Notes under the pieces: model-generated
Database searches by the model: none
Told to the model about the DNA's origin: nothing
Seen by the model: the letters and a program-made list of their open reading frames with translations, nothing else
Shown here: in pieces, positions 1-8,131 of the stretch
Position numbering within the stretch: the stretch's first letter is position 1
How the letters are laid out: each line of letters begins with the position of its first letter
NCBI GenBank assembly: GCA_902826455.1
Contig: CADEEV010000007.1
Coordinates: 55,141 to 119,140, forward strand
DNA: 64,000 nt
Source: an uncultured Acidobacteriota bacterium
GTDB lineage: Bacteria; Acidobacteriota; Vicinamibacteria; Fen-336
Direction: 5' to 3'
Position numbers and translations under genes: made by a program

Positions 1-443
1 GGCTTCAGCCAGTAGACGGCGACGCCGCCCATCAGGAACACCGCGGCCACGAGGGGGAACGCCAGCATGAAGAACGTCGCGAAGCTGAACCCGTAGGACT
101 CGGTGCGCAGCGCCACCTCGCGGAGCCGGCCGTCGCGGCGCACCAGGACCCGGTAGCTCTCTCCCGGCGCGTGGCCGGCGAACTGCCGGCGCAGGTCGAA
201 CCCGCGCACGACGCCGCGGCCCTCGAAGGCCACGACCTCGTCGCCGCGCAGGAGCGGGCCGTCGGCGGGGCTCCCCGGCCGGATCGGCCCGACGCGCAGC
301 ACGTCGCCACGCGTCGACGGCAGCCACGAGGGATTGCCCGAGCGCAGCACCATGTCGAACGTGAACGCCGCGTTCAGGGCCGCGTAGGCCAGGAAGAGCC
401 CGAAGAGCAGGCCTCCCGCGATAAGATGCAGCCGCCGGGTCAA
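1..443 (-). CDS. Membrane protein with periplasmic PDZ-like domain (C-terminus off the left edge)
   Basis: The reverse strand is open from a TTG at 443 to the left edge (about 147 codons), with GGGAGGG seven bases upstream of the TTG. The translation begins with a basic N-terminus and a hydrophobic segment (about residues 7-25), followed by a soluble stretch with the PDZ-like signature V(G)PIRPGSPADGPLLRGDEV around residues 50-70, and then a second hydrophobic segment (FFMLAFPLVAAVFLMGGVAV) near the edge. Such an N-terminal TM-PDZ-TM arrangement is seen in membrane-bound sensor kinases and phosphatases as well as site-2-type proteases, but no catalytic part is visible. It is divergent from the aldehyde dehydrogenase at 494, with 50 bp between the starts. 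The PDZ assignment is moderately secure; the output domain is unknown. Confidence 0.6.
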   Translation of the reverse strand, partial: MTRRLHLIAGGLLFGLFLAYAALNAAFTFDMVLRSGNPSWLPSTRGDVLRVGPIRPGSPADGPLLRGDEVVAFEGRGVVRGFDLRRQFAGHAPGESYRVLVRRDGRLREVALRTESYGFSFATFFMLAFPLVAAVFLMGGVAVYWLK

Positions 444-493
444 CAGACCCTCCCAGGTGACAGACGATCATACGCGGTTCAGGAGGAAGGCCG

Positions 494-1951
494 ATGAAGT
501 CCTACCAGATGCTGATCGACGGCGAGTGGGTGAAGGCGGGCTCGGGGAAGACCTTCGACGTCTTGAACCCCGCGACGGGCGCGGTGATGGCGAAGTGCCC
601 CGAAGCCTCCGACCACGACGTCGATCGCGCCGTCAGGGCCGCGCGGCGCGCCTTCGACGAGGGCTGGCGCGACGTCACGGCCCAGGAGCGCGGCCGCATC
701 CTGCTCCGCCTCGCCGAGCGCATGCGCAAGGAGCTGCCGCGGCTCGCCGAGATCGAGACGAAGAACTCCGGCAAACCCCTGACCGAGTCCGAGTACGACC
801 TCACCGACGTCGCCACCTGCTTCGAGTACTACGGCGGCCTCGCCACGAAGCTCCACGGAGAGGTCATGAACGTGCCCGACAACGCCATCTCCATGGCGAT
901 GCGCGAGCCGCTCGGCGTCGCGGGCCAGATCATCCCGTGGAACTACCCGCTCCTGATGGCCGCCTGGAAGCTGGCGCCCGCGATCTGCGCGGGCTGCACG
1001 ATGGTGATCAAGCCGGCCGAGCAGACGCCCCTGACGCTCCTCGAGTTCGCGAAGTTCTTCGCGGACGCCGGCCTGCCCAAGGGCGTCGTGAACGTGGTCA
1101 CGGGCTTCGGCGAGACGGGCGCCGCGATCGTCGCCCACAAGGACGTCGACAAGATCGCGTTCACCGGCAGCATGGAGGTCGGCCGCATCATCATGCGCAG
1201 CGCCGCCGAAACCCTGAAGAAGGTGGGCCTCGAGCTGGGCGGCAAGTCCCCGAACATCTTCTTCGCGGACGCCGACTTCGAGGCCGCCGTCGACGGCGCG
1301 CTGTTCGGCGTGTTCGTGAACCAGGGCGAGGTCTGCTCCGCGGGCAGCCGGGTGCTGATCCAGAAGCCCATCTACAAGAAGATGCTCGACGCGATGGTGG
1401 CGAAGGCGAAGACCATCAAGCTCGGCGACGGCATGGACCGCGCGACCAAGATGGGCCCGGTCGTCTCCCGCGAGCAGATGGAGCGCATCCTCAAGTACCA
1501 GGCGATCGGGAAGCAGGAGGCCAAGCTCGCGGTGGGCGGCGGGCGGCCGACGCAGAAGGACCTGCAGAAGGGCTTCTACGTCCAGCCCACGATCTTCTAC
1601 GACGTGAAGAACTCCGCCCGCATCGCCCAGGAGGAGATCTTCGGGCCGGTGATGTCGGTGATCCCGTTCGACAAGGAAGAGGACGCGCTGCGCATCGCGA
1701 ACGACACGCCCTACGGCCTGGCCGCGGCGGTGTGGAGCCGCGACATCTTCAAGTGCATGCGCATGGTGAAGCGCCTGCAGGCCGGCATCGTGTGGGTGAA
1801 CCACATGCAGCCCACCTACGTCGAGGCCCCCTGGGGCGGCTATAAGATGAGCGGCATCGGCCGCGAGCTCGGACCCTGGGGCGCCGAGGAGTACATGCAG
1901 GTGAAGCAGGTCCACATCAACCTCAACGAAACTCCCATCGGCTGGTATTGA
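494..1951 (+). CDS. NAD(P)-dependent aldehyde dehydrogenase, betaine-aldehyde dehydrogenase-like
   Basis: A 485-residue ALDH-superfamily enzyme of normal length, oxidising an aldehyde to the carboxylate with NAD(P)+. Visible signatures are the cofactor-binding IIPWNYPLLM and VIKPAEQTPLT segments, the FTGSMEVGR turn, the general base in LELGGKSPN (Glu247) and the nucleophile in NQGEVCSAGSR (Cys281). The ATG is preceded by AGGAGG at good spacing. The closest subfamily by eye is betaine aldehyde dehydrogenase, but the substrate cannot be fixed: no choline dehydrogenase or transporter is adjacent. The stop codon overlaps the TTG start of the PilZ gene, so the two are probably co-transcribed and translationally coupled. 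Confidence 0.9.
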   Translation: MKSYQMLIDGEWVKAGSGKTFDVLNPATGAVMAKCPEASDHDVDRAVRAARRAFDEGWRDVTAQERGRILLRLAERMRKELPRLAEIETKNSGKPLTESEYDLTDVATCFEYYGGLATKLHGEVMNVPDNAISMAMREPLGVAGQIIPWNYPLLMAAWKLAPAICAGCTMVIKPAEQTPLTLLEFAKFFADAGLPKGVVNVVTGFGETGAAIVAHKDVDKIAFTGSMEVGRIIMRSAAETLKKVGLELGGKSPNIFFADADFEAAVDGALFGVFVNQGEVCSAGSRVLIQKPIYKKMLDAMVAKAKTIKLGDGMDRATKMGPVVSREQMERILKYQAIGKQEAKLAVGGGRPTQKDLQKGFYVQPTIFYDVKNSARIAQEEIFGPVMSVIPFDKEEDALRIANDTPYGLAAAVWSRDIFKCMRMVKRLQAGIVWVNHMQPTYVEAPWGGYKMSGIGRELGPWGAEEYMQVKQVHINLNETPIGWY

Positions 1952-2622
1952 CCGACAAGGACCATCGCCGGCAGCCGCGCTTCGTGGTGGAGGGTCTCCA
2001 CGGCCGCATGACCTTCGCCTCGGACGTGGAGATCGTGAACATGAGCCTGTCCGGCGTCGCACTCCGCCTCGACCGGCGCCTCAACATCGGCACCGAGTAC
2101 ACCCTGAAGCTCGAGGTCCACGAGAAGCACCTGGCCGTGAAGGGGCTCATCGTGTGGTCGGCCCTCGACGACCGCAAGAAGGGCCCGAAGGGCGAGGACA
2201 TCCTCGTGTACTCGGCGGGCATGAAGTTCACGGACGTGCTCACCCAGCGCCTGATGGAGCTCGTGGCCTTCATCGACGAGAACAAGCTCATCGAGGAGAA
2301 GCGCCTGGGCGGCCTGCGCTTCTACATCGACGCCCCGGGCAAGGCGCTGCTCGACGTGCCTCGGCCCTATCAGGTCAAGGTGATCAGCATCCGCGGCATG
2401 CTCATCGAGGCCGACTATCGCCTCGCGGTCGAAGCACGCTGCCCGATGGAGATGACGATGCGCGAGGGCGAGGCCTCCCTGGCCTTCCTGGGCCGCGTCG
2501 CGTTCTGCTCGGAGCCCGGCGCCGAGAGCGGGCTCCACCAGCTGGGGATCGAGTTCGTCGAGCTCTCGAGCAGCGACCGGCGGCGCCTCGACGACTTCAT
2601 CCAGTCCCTTGCGAAGGCCTGA
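1948..2622 (+). CDS. PilZ-domain protein (probable c-di-GMP effector)
   Basis: 224 residues, starting at a TTG that overlaps the preceding TGA (TTGA). The N-terminus carries the PilZ c-di-GMP signature: RRQPR (residues 7-11, RxxxR) and NMSLSG (about 31-36, the D/NxSxxG element). The second half (VKVISIRGMLIE, then HQLGIEFVELSSSDRRRLDDFI) looks like a second, degenerate PilZ barrel whose RxxxR arginines are not evident, so a tandem PilZ arrangement is likely. PilZ proteins bind cyclic di-GMP and pass the signal to motility, secretion or polysaccharide machinery. Only one intervening gene separates it from a GGDEF diguanylate cyclase, which suggests local signalling, though that is inference. 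Its 3' end overlaps the next gene by 14 bp. Confidence 0.82.
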   Translation: MTDKDHRRQPRFVVEGLHGRMTFASDVEIVNMSLSGVALRLDRRLNIGTEYTLKLEVHEKHLAVKGLIVWSALDDRKKGPKGEDILVYSAGMKFTDVLTQRLMELVAFIDENKLIEEKRLGGLRFYIDAPGKALLDVPRPYQVKVISIRGMLIEADYRLAVEARCPMEMTMREGEASLAFLGRVAFCSEPGAESGLHQLGIEFVELSSSDRRRLDDFIQSLAKA

Positions 2623-3286
2623 GCTCCCGACCCTCGCCTTCCTGCTCCTGGCGGCCGGGCTCGAGGCCCAGCAGACGCCGCCCCGGGAAGCGGGGACCTT
2701 CCGGGCGCCGGACCTCGTCGAGCTGATCGTCCTCGAGCCCACGCTGCGCCTCGACATCCGCTACGCGACCGCGAACAACTTCGTCGGGCGCCCGGTCTAT
2801 CCCGAGGCGCGCGCGTTCCTCCAGCGGCCCGCCGCCGCGGCGCTGATCCGGGTCCACCGCGCGCTGAAGGCGAAGGGCTACGGGCTCCTGATCTTCGACG
2901 GCTATCGCCCCTGGACGATCACGAAGCTGTTCTGGGACGTGGTGCCGCCCGGGGGACGCGAGTTCGTGGCCGATCCCGCGAAGGGCTCGAAGCACAACCG
3001 CGGCTGCGCCGTGGACCTGTCGCTCTTCGATCGCGCCACCGGCCTCGAGGTCCCGATGCCGTCGGCCTACGACGAGATGTCCGAGCGCGCCTATCCGCCC
3101 TACGCCGGGGGTCCCGCCGCGGCGCGTGCCGCGCGCGACGTGCTGCGCGCCGCCATGGAGGCGGAAGACTTCAGCGTCGAGCCCAACGAGTGGTGGCACT
3201 TCAACTACGTCGACTGGCCGGCGTATCCGATCCTCGACGTCCCGTTCTCCGCGATCCACACACAGGCCGCCTCCGACACGCCGTGA
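2609..3286 (+). CDS. Exported D-alanyl-D-alanine dipeptidase, VanX/DdpX family
   Basis: 225 residues from a TTG start inside the PilZ gene, with a hydrophobic signal peptide (LPTLAFLLLAAGLEAQ). The M15D zinc peptidase signatures are present: GYRPW, SKHNRGCAVD (matching SxHxxGxAxD, which supplies His and Asp zinc ligands) and NEWWHF (catalytic Glu and third ligand His). Family enzymes hydrolyse D-Ala-D-Ala, either to recycle peptidoglycan or, in vancomycin resistance, to remove the drug target. The signal peptide argues for a periplasmic recycling or nutritional role like DdpX rather than cytoplasmic VanX resistance, and no vanH/vanA pair is adjacent. It is followed, with a 4-bp GTGA overlap, by the diguanylate cyclase. 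Confidence 0.85.
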   Translation: MRRPELPTLAFLLLAAGLEAQQTPPREAGTFRAPDLVELIVLEPTLRLDIRYATANNFVGRPVYPEARAFLQRPAAAALIRVHRALKAKGYGLLIFDGYRPWTITKLFWDVVPPGGREFVADPAKGSKHNRGCAVDLSLFDRATGLEVPMPSAYDEMSERAYPPYAGGPAAARAARDVLRAAMEAEDFSVEPNEWWHFNYVDWPAYPILDVPFSAIHTQAASDTP

Positions 3287-6258
3287 AGGCCGCGGTCCTG
3301 CTCGCGGCCCTCGCCGTACTGCCCGCCCGCGTGAGGGCCGAGTCGCTCTCCCTGGACGTCGCCGACCGGGCGATCGGCGTGAGCGACGGCCTGCCGGCGG
3401 CCCAGGTGCTGGCGCTCCACGAGGATCGCGCGGGCGCCGTCTGGGCGGGCACCACCGCCGGCCTCGCGCGGCTGGGCGGGCCGGAGATCCGCGTCTTCGG
3501 TCTCGCCGACGGCCTGCCGCGCAACCTCGTCTCGGCGATCGCCGAGAGCCGCTCGGGCGCCCTGATCGTCGGAACCCTGGGCGGCCTCGCCCGCTTCGAC
3601 GGCCGCGCGTTCCGTCGCGAGGCCGGCGAGGCCGGCGCCGAGCACCGCGTGCGCTCCCTCGTGACGGGCCCCGACGGCGATCTCTACGCGCTGCTCGGCC
3701 GCGACGGCGTGCTCCGGCTCCACGACGACGCCTGGCGGGCGCTCACGCTGCCGCGCGAGCTCGCGGTCGATGGGCTGAGCCTCGCGGTCGACGGCGGCGG
3801 CGACGTGTGGCTCGCGACGCGCGGCCGCGGCCTGCTGCGGTTCGGGCAGGACGACGGCGCCCTGCACTTGAAGACGGCGTTCGGGGCGGCGGCCGGCTTC
3901 CCCGGCAACGACGCGTTCTTCGTCCTGGCGGACGGCGCCGGCGTCGCGGCCAGCGCGCGCGACGCGGTGCTGCGCCTCGGCCCCGACGGCTCGCGGCGCG
4001 TCGTCCTGCCCCCGGGATACGACGACGGGCATCGCGCCCTGGCCCGCAGCGCCGACGGTCGCCTGTACGTCGGCACCGACGCCGGGATCGCGATGGTCGG
4101 CGCCGACGCCGTGCGGCCGCTCGTCTCGAGCCGCGGCCTCGCCCGGGCGCCCGTCGTGGCGCTCATGGCCGACCGCGCCGGCAACCTGTGGTCCGGCACG
4201 GTCGATCGCGGCGTCCACCTGCTGCTGACGGGCACCGGCGTCTCGGTGCTCCGGATCGACGGCCGCGACCTGCGCGGCATCGACTGCGACGCCGAGTCGT
4301 TCTGCTGGCTCGGCGAGGATCGTGGCCTGCACCGGGTCCGGCTCGACGCGGCCGGCGAGCCCGTGTCGGCCGTGAGCGTCGCGGCGGAGGACATCGCCCC
4401 CGGGCCGCTGTTCGCCTTCGAGGAGGACGGCGCCGGCAACGTCGTCGTCGGCACGGAGAACGGCGTCGGCGTGCTGCCGCGCGAGTCGCGCGCGGGCCCG
4501 GCGCCGGTGCTGAAGCGCGACCCGCGCTTCGCGCCCTGCGGCGCCGGCTTCACGCCCCGCATCCTGCGTGACCGCTCGGGCGCGCTCTGGGTCGCGAGCG
4601 TGCTGGGCTTGTTCCGGCTCGATCCCGGCGCGCGCCTCGCACAGCCGGTGGCGCTGCCCGGCCCCCAGCGCGACCGGGTGTGGGCGATGGCGTTCGATCG
4701 CACGGACACGCTCTGGCTCGCGGACCAGTCCGGCGGGCTCTGGCGGCTGCCGGCGCCCGGCCGCGTGCCGGTGCGGGTGCCCGGCCTGGGCTCGACGCGC
4801 CAGCCCGTCGAGCAGCTCGCCCCTTCGCCCACCGGGGACATGCTCGTGTCGTTCGAGGACGGCGGGTTCGTCGTGCTCGACGCCGCGACGCTGCGTCCGC
4901 GCTCGCGCGTGGCGCCGAGCGGCGATCTCGCGGGCCTCGCCGTGTTCTCGGTCGCGCGGCTTCCCGACGGGCGCGACGTGGCGGCTCACGGCGGCAACCG
5001 CCTGTCGGTCATCCGCCTGGAATCGCCGCAGATCGTGGCGCCGCTGATCGCGTCCTCCGACCTCGACGACGCGGACTTCCGGTACCTGACGGTCCGCCCC
5101 GGCCGCGGCGGCTCGCTGTGGCTCGGCACGCTCGGGTCGGTCGCGCGCCTCGGCCGCGTCGCGGCCCCGCCGCCGCCGAACCCGCTCACGGTGTGGAGCC
5201 TGCACACCGAGAACAGCGACGCCGGGTCCACCAACCAGGCGCCGGTGCTCGGCCCCCGTCCCAACGCGGTGGACGTGGTGCTGTCCCTCGCCGAGCCCGT
5301 GGCCCCGCGCCAGGTGCGCTACCGCTGGCGCCTGCGGGGGGAGAACGACGCGTGGTCCCAGTGGACGAGCGACCCCCGCGTCCGCATCTCGAACCTCGGC
5401 GCGGGCGACTTCCGGCTCGAGGCCGAGGCCCGCGACCGCTACGGCCGGCCCGCGCCCGTCACGCTCTCGATCCCGGTCCGGGCGGCCCCGCTCTACTTCG
5501 AGACCGGGCCCTTCCGCGCCATGCTCGTGCTGGCCGGCGGGCTCGTGATCTGGGCCGCCTACCGCGTGCGCGTGCGCCACATCGTGCGCGACCGCCTGCG
5601 CCTCGAGGCCGCCGTGGCCGAGCGCAACGAGGAGCTGGCGCGGGCCAACCGGGAGCTGCGCGAGGCGTCCTTCAGCGATCCGCTCACGGGCCTGCGCAAC
5701 CGCCGCTACTTCGACGCCGCGATCGCCGACGAGGAGAGCCGCGCCCGGCGCGCGCACTCGCCGCGTCCGGGCGAGGCGCCCTCGGAGAAGCCGGACCTCA
5801 TCCTGTACGTCGTGGACCTCGACCACTTCAAGGAGGTCAACGACACCTGGGGCCACCCGGCCGGCGACCGGGTGCTGATCGAGACCGCGCGCCGCCTCAT
5901 GACCGTCGTGCGTCACTCCGACCTGCTGATCCGCTGGGGCGGCGAGGAGTTCCTCGTCGTGTCGCGCGACGCGCGGCGCGACCTGGGCGAGCATCTCGCG
6001 CGCCGCATCCTGAACGCCGTGGGCTCGGTGGAGTTCGACCTCGGCGAGGGCCAGTCCACGCGCCGCACCTGCTCCGTGGGCTGGGCGCCGTTCCCCTGGC
6101 GGCCCGAGTCCGCGGCGAGCGAGGACCATCGGCCCGTGCTGCGCCTCGCCGACCGCGCGCTCTACCAGGCGAAGCACGAAGGCCGCAACCGCGCGATCGG
6201 TTTCCTGCCGGGCGCGAACGGCGAGGAGCAGACGCTGCGCACCCTCGGGCCGGGGTAG
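3283..6258 (+). CDS. Transmembrane beta-propeller / Y_Y_Y sensor diguanylate cyclase
   Basis: 991 residues from the GTG at 3283, which overlaps the preceding TGA and begins a clear signal sequence (VKAAVLLAALAVLPARVRA). Residues 25-640 form a periplasmic two-component-regulator-type beta-propeller with recurrent GxVWxGTxxGLxR-like blades. A Y_Y_Y domain follows (YRWRLRGENDAWSQWT), then one TM helix (AMLVLAGGLVIWAAYRV), a short coiled coil and a C-terminal GGDEF domain. The active-site motif reads GGEEF, and RHSD five residues before it matches the RxxD inhibitory I-site, so an active, product-inhibited cyclase making c-di-GMP is expected. The propeller should sense a periplasmic ligand. The PilZ gene two positions upstream is a possible effector. 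Confidence 0.88.
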   Translation: MKAAVLLAALAVLPARVRAESLSLDVADRAIGVSDGLPAAQVLALHEDRAGAVWAGTTAGLARLGGPEIRVFGLADGLPRNLVSAIAESRSGALIVGTLGGLARFDGRAFRREAGEAGAEHRVRSLVTGPDGDLYALLGRDGVLRLHDDAWRALTLPRELAVDGLSLAVDGGGDVWLATRGRGLLRFGQDDGALHLKTAFGAAAGFPGNDAFFVLADGAGVAASARDAVLRLGPDGSRRVVLPPGYDDGHRALARSADGRLYVGTDAGIAMVGADAVRPLVSSRGLARAPVVALMADRAGNLWSGTVDRGVHLLLTGTGVSVLRIDGRDLRGIDCDAESFCWLGEDRGLHRVRLDAAGEPVSAVSVAAEDIAPGPLFAFEEDGAGNVVVGTENGVGVLPRESRAGPAPVLKRDPRFAPCGAGFTPRILRDRSGALWVASVLGLFRLDPGARLAQPVALPGPQRDRVWAMAFDRTDTLWLADQSGGLWRLPAPGRVPVRVPGLGSTRQPVEQLAPSPTGDMLVSFEDGGFVVLDAATLRPRSRVAPSGDLAGLAVFSVARLPDGRDVAAHGGNRLSVIRLESPQIVAPLIASSDLDDADFRYLTVRPGRGGSLWLGTLGSVARLGRVAAPPPPNPLTVWSLHTENSDAGSTNQAPVLGPRPNAVDVVLSLAEPVAPRQVRYRWRLRGENDAWSQWTSDPRVRISNLGAGDFRLEAEARDRYGRPAPVTLSIPVRAAPLYFETGPFRAMLVLAGGLVIWAAYRVRVRHIVRDRLRLEAAVAERNEELARANRELREASFSDPLTGLRNRRYFDAAIADEESRARRAHSPRPGEAPSEKPDLILYVVDLDHFKEVNDTWGHPAGDRVLIETARRLMTVVRHSDLLIRWGGEEFLVVSRDARRDLGEHLARRILNAVGSVEFDLGEGQSTRRTCSVGWAPFPWRPESAASEDHRPVLRLADRALYQAKHEGRNRAIGFLPGANGEEQTLRTLGPG

Positions 6259-6278
6259 ACTGGAATCGAGGAGGGCGC

Positions 6279-6902
6279 ATGGGCAAGGTCGCGCTGGTGT
6301 TGCTGGTCGTGGTTCTGGGCGTCGTGCTCCTCGCGGGCGCATGCGGCGTGTCCCGCTACAACAACCTCGTCGGCCTGAGCCAGGCCGTCGACGCGCAGTG
6401 GTCGCAGGTGGAGAGCGTCTACCAGCGCCGCGCCGATCTCATCCCGAACCTCGTGGCGACGGTGCAGGGCGCCGCGAACTTCGAGCAGTCGACGCTGACG
6501 GCCGTGACCGAGGCCCGCGCGAGCGTCGGCAAGGCGCAGGTTCCCGACCTCGTCAACAACCCCGCCGCCTTCGCCCAGTGGCAGCAGGCCCAGAGCCAGC
6601 TCTCGGGGGCCTTGTCGCGGCTGCTCGTCGTGGCCGAGGCCTATCCCGACCTCAAGGCCACGGCGAACTTCCGTGACCTGCAGGCCCAGCTCGAGGGCAC
6701 CGAGAACCGCATCACGGTCGAGCGCATGCGCTTCAACGAGGCCGCCCAGGCCTACAACACCCAGCGCCAGACCTTCCCGACGAACATCATCGCGAACTTC
6801 ACCGGGTTCAAGGAAAAGGCCTACTTCCAGTCGGCCCCGGGCTCCGAGAAGGCGCCGTCCGTCAACTTCCAGTTCGGCGCGACTCCGGCGCCCGCGCACT
6901 GA
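6279..6902 (+). CDS. lemA: LemA family protein
   Basis: 207 residues from ATG 6279, preceded by GAGGAGGG. It has an N-terminal membrane anchor (ALVLLVVVLGVVLLAGACG), the conserved YNNLVGL element and VxxxYQRRADLIPNLVATVQG, then the long helical bundle with NRITVERMRFNEAAQAYN and the conserved FPTNIIA motif. LemA proteins are inner-membrane-anchored helical proteins of poorly defined envelope function. They are commonly encoded next to TPM-domain proteins, exactly as here, which supports the call. A Cys in the hydrophobic anchor (GACG) does not look like a clean lipobox. Confidence 0.93.
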   Translation: MGKVALVLLVVVLGVVLLAGACGVSRYNNLVGLSQAVDAQWSQVESVYQRRADLIPNLVATVQGAANFEQSTLTAVTEARASVGKAQVPDLVNNPAAFAQWQQAQSQLSGALSRLLVVAEAYPDLKATANFRDLQAQLEGTENRITVERMRFNEAAQAYNTQRQTFPTNIIANFTGFKEKAYFQSAPGSEKAPSVNFQFGATPAPAH

Positions 6903-7672
6903 TCACGCGTCTTTCGGCGCTGGCCGTCGCGGCCGCGTTCTTCGTCTCGCCCGCACGGGCGGCCGAGGCGCCGCTGCCGCCGGCGCCCGCCCACTACTTC
7001 AACGACGACGCCGGCTTCGTGCCGGCGTCCGTCGCGAGCGTCCTCGACGCGAAGCTCCAGGCCTTCGACGCCCAGACCTCGAACCAGGTCGTGGTCGCGA
7101 TCTTCCCCTCGCTGCCCTCGGGCTCCCTCGAGGACTTCACCGTGCGCACGGCCCAGGCCTGGCGCGCGGGCCGCGCCAAGCTCGACAACGGCGTCGTGCT
7201 GTTCGTGTTCGTGGCCGAGCACAGGGTGCGCCTCGAGGTGGGCTACGGTCTCGAGGGCGCGCTCCCCGACGCTCTCGCCAAGCGCATCGTCGAGGACGAG
7301 ATCACGCCGCGCTTCCACGCCGGCGACAACGCCGGCGGCCTCGAGGCCGGCATCGACGCGATCCTCAAGGCCACGCGCGGCGAGTACACGGCGGAGAAGC
7401 CGCGGACGCACCGCATCGAGCCGGTGTACCTCTTCCTCCTGCTGATCCTCGCCGTCTTCGTGCTCTCGTGGATCCAGAACCAGGTCGCAGGCGCCACGTA
7501 CACGGGCCGCGGCTATCGCACCTACCGCCGCGGGGGTTGGGGAGGCGGCGGCTGGGGCGGGGGCGGCTTCGGCGGTGGCGGTGGCGGTTGGGGGGGCGGC
7601 TCGAGCGGCGGCGGCGGGTTCTCGGGCGGTGGCGGCGGCTTCGGCGGAGGCGGCGCCTCCGGAAGCTGGTAG
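6899..7672 (+). CDS. TPM-domain membrane protein, YgcG family, with Gly-rich tail
   Basis: The TPM domain (DDAGFVPASVASVLDAKL, VGYGLEGALPDALAKRIV, GDNAGGLEAGIDAIL) is followed by a TM helix (YLFLLLILAVFVLSWI) and a tail of more than 40 residues made almost wholly of Gly with Trp/Phe/Ser, ending GASGSW, which is typical of YgcG proteins. The first ATG/GTG in frame (GTG 7019) would remove the signal peptide and the conserved start of the domain. The frame is open upstream through LSALAVAAAFFVSPARA, and the best start is a CTG at 6899 overlapping the lemA stop as CTGA. This non-canonical start is an inference. The product is expected in the inner membrane with the TPM domain outside, working with LemA. 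Confidence 0.85.
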   Translation: MITRLSALAVAAAFFVSPARAAEAPLPPAPAHYFNDDAGFVPASVASVLDAKLQAFDAQTSNQVVVAIFPSLPSGSLEDFTVRTAQAWRAGRAKLDNGVVLFVFVAEHRVRLEVGYGLEGALPDALAKRIVEDEITPRFHAGDNAGGLEAGIDAILKATRGEYTAEKPRTHRIEPVYLFLLLILAVFVLSWIQNQVAGATYTGRGYRTYRRGGWGGGGWGGGGFGGGGGGWGGGSSGGGGFSGGGGGFGGGGASGSW

Positions 7673-7687
7673 GCTTCGGCGGTTCCC

Positions 7688-8131
7688 ATGCAGCTCCAGG
7701 ACTTCCTCGACAAGGTGGACGCTCCGCGGGTGGTCGCGGCCATCCACGACGCTGAGGCCCGCACCCGCGGCGAGATCCGCGTCCACGTCACGCATCGCGA
7801 CGTCGTGGACGCCGAGGCCGAGGCCGCGCGACAGTTCGAACGGCTGGGCATGACGGCGACCCGCGAGCGCAACGGCGTGCTGCTCTACGTGGCGCCTCAG
7901 TCGCGGCGCTTCGCGGTCGTGGGCGACACCGGCGTGCATCAGGCCGGCGGCGCCGCCTTGTGGCCCGAGATCGCGGCGCTCCTGGCCGAGCGCTTCCGCG
8001 ACGGCCTCTACACCGAAGGCCTGGTGGCTGCGGTGGAGCGCCTGGGCGCCCTGCTCGCGGAGCGCTTTCCCCAGAGCCCCGGCGAGGCCGACACCAATGA
8101 GCTCCCCGACGCGATCTCGGAGGACCGTTGA
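7688..8131 (+). CDS. Second TPM-domain protein (soluble)
   Basis: 147 residues containing a shorter TPM domain without signal peptide or TM segment: AIHDAEARTRGEIRVHV, NGVLLYVAPQSRRFAVVGDTG and FRDGLYTEGLVAAVERLG match the second TPM gene usually found in lemA-tpm-tpm clusters. It begins at ATG 7688, 15 bp after the first TPM gene. Its stop overlaps the TTG start of the flavoenzyme at 8128. The function of the domain (formerly annotated as a phosphatase fold) is not settled; the arrangement suggests one membrane-associated complex with LemA. Confidence 0.85.
   Translation: MQLQDFLDKVDAPRVVAAIHDAEARTRGEIRVHVTHRDVVDAEAEAARQFERLGMTATRERNGVLLYVAPQSRRFAVVGDTGVHQAGGAALWPEIAALLAERFRDGLYTEGLVAAVERLGALLAERFPQSPGEADTNELPDAISEDR

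Noticed and set aside
3205..6342. A minus-strand open frame of 1,045 codons
   Set aside because: Antisense of the diguanylate cyclase; the plus frame has signal peptide, propeller, Y_Y_Y and GGDEF motifs.
7516..7670. G-rich direct repeats
   Set aside because: They encode the Gly-rich tail of the YgcG-like TPM protein, a normal feature of the family, not an independent repeat array or CRISPR.
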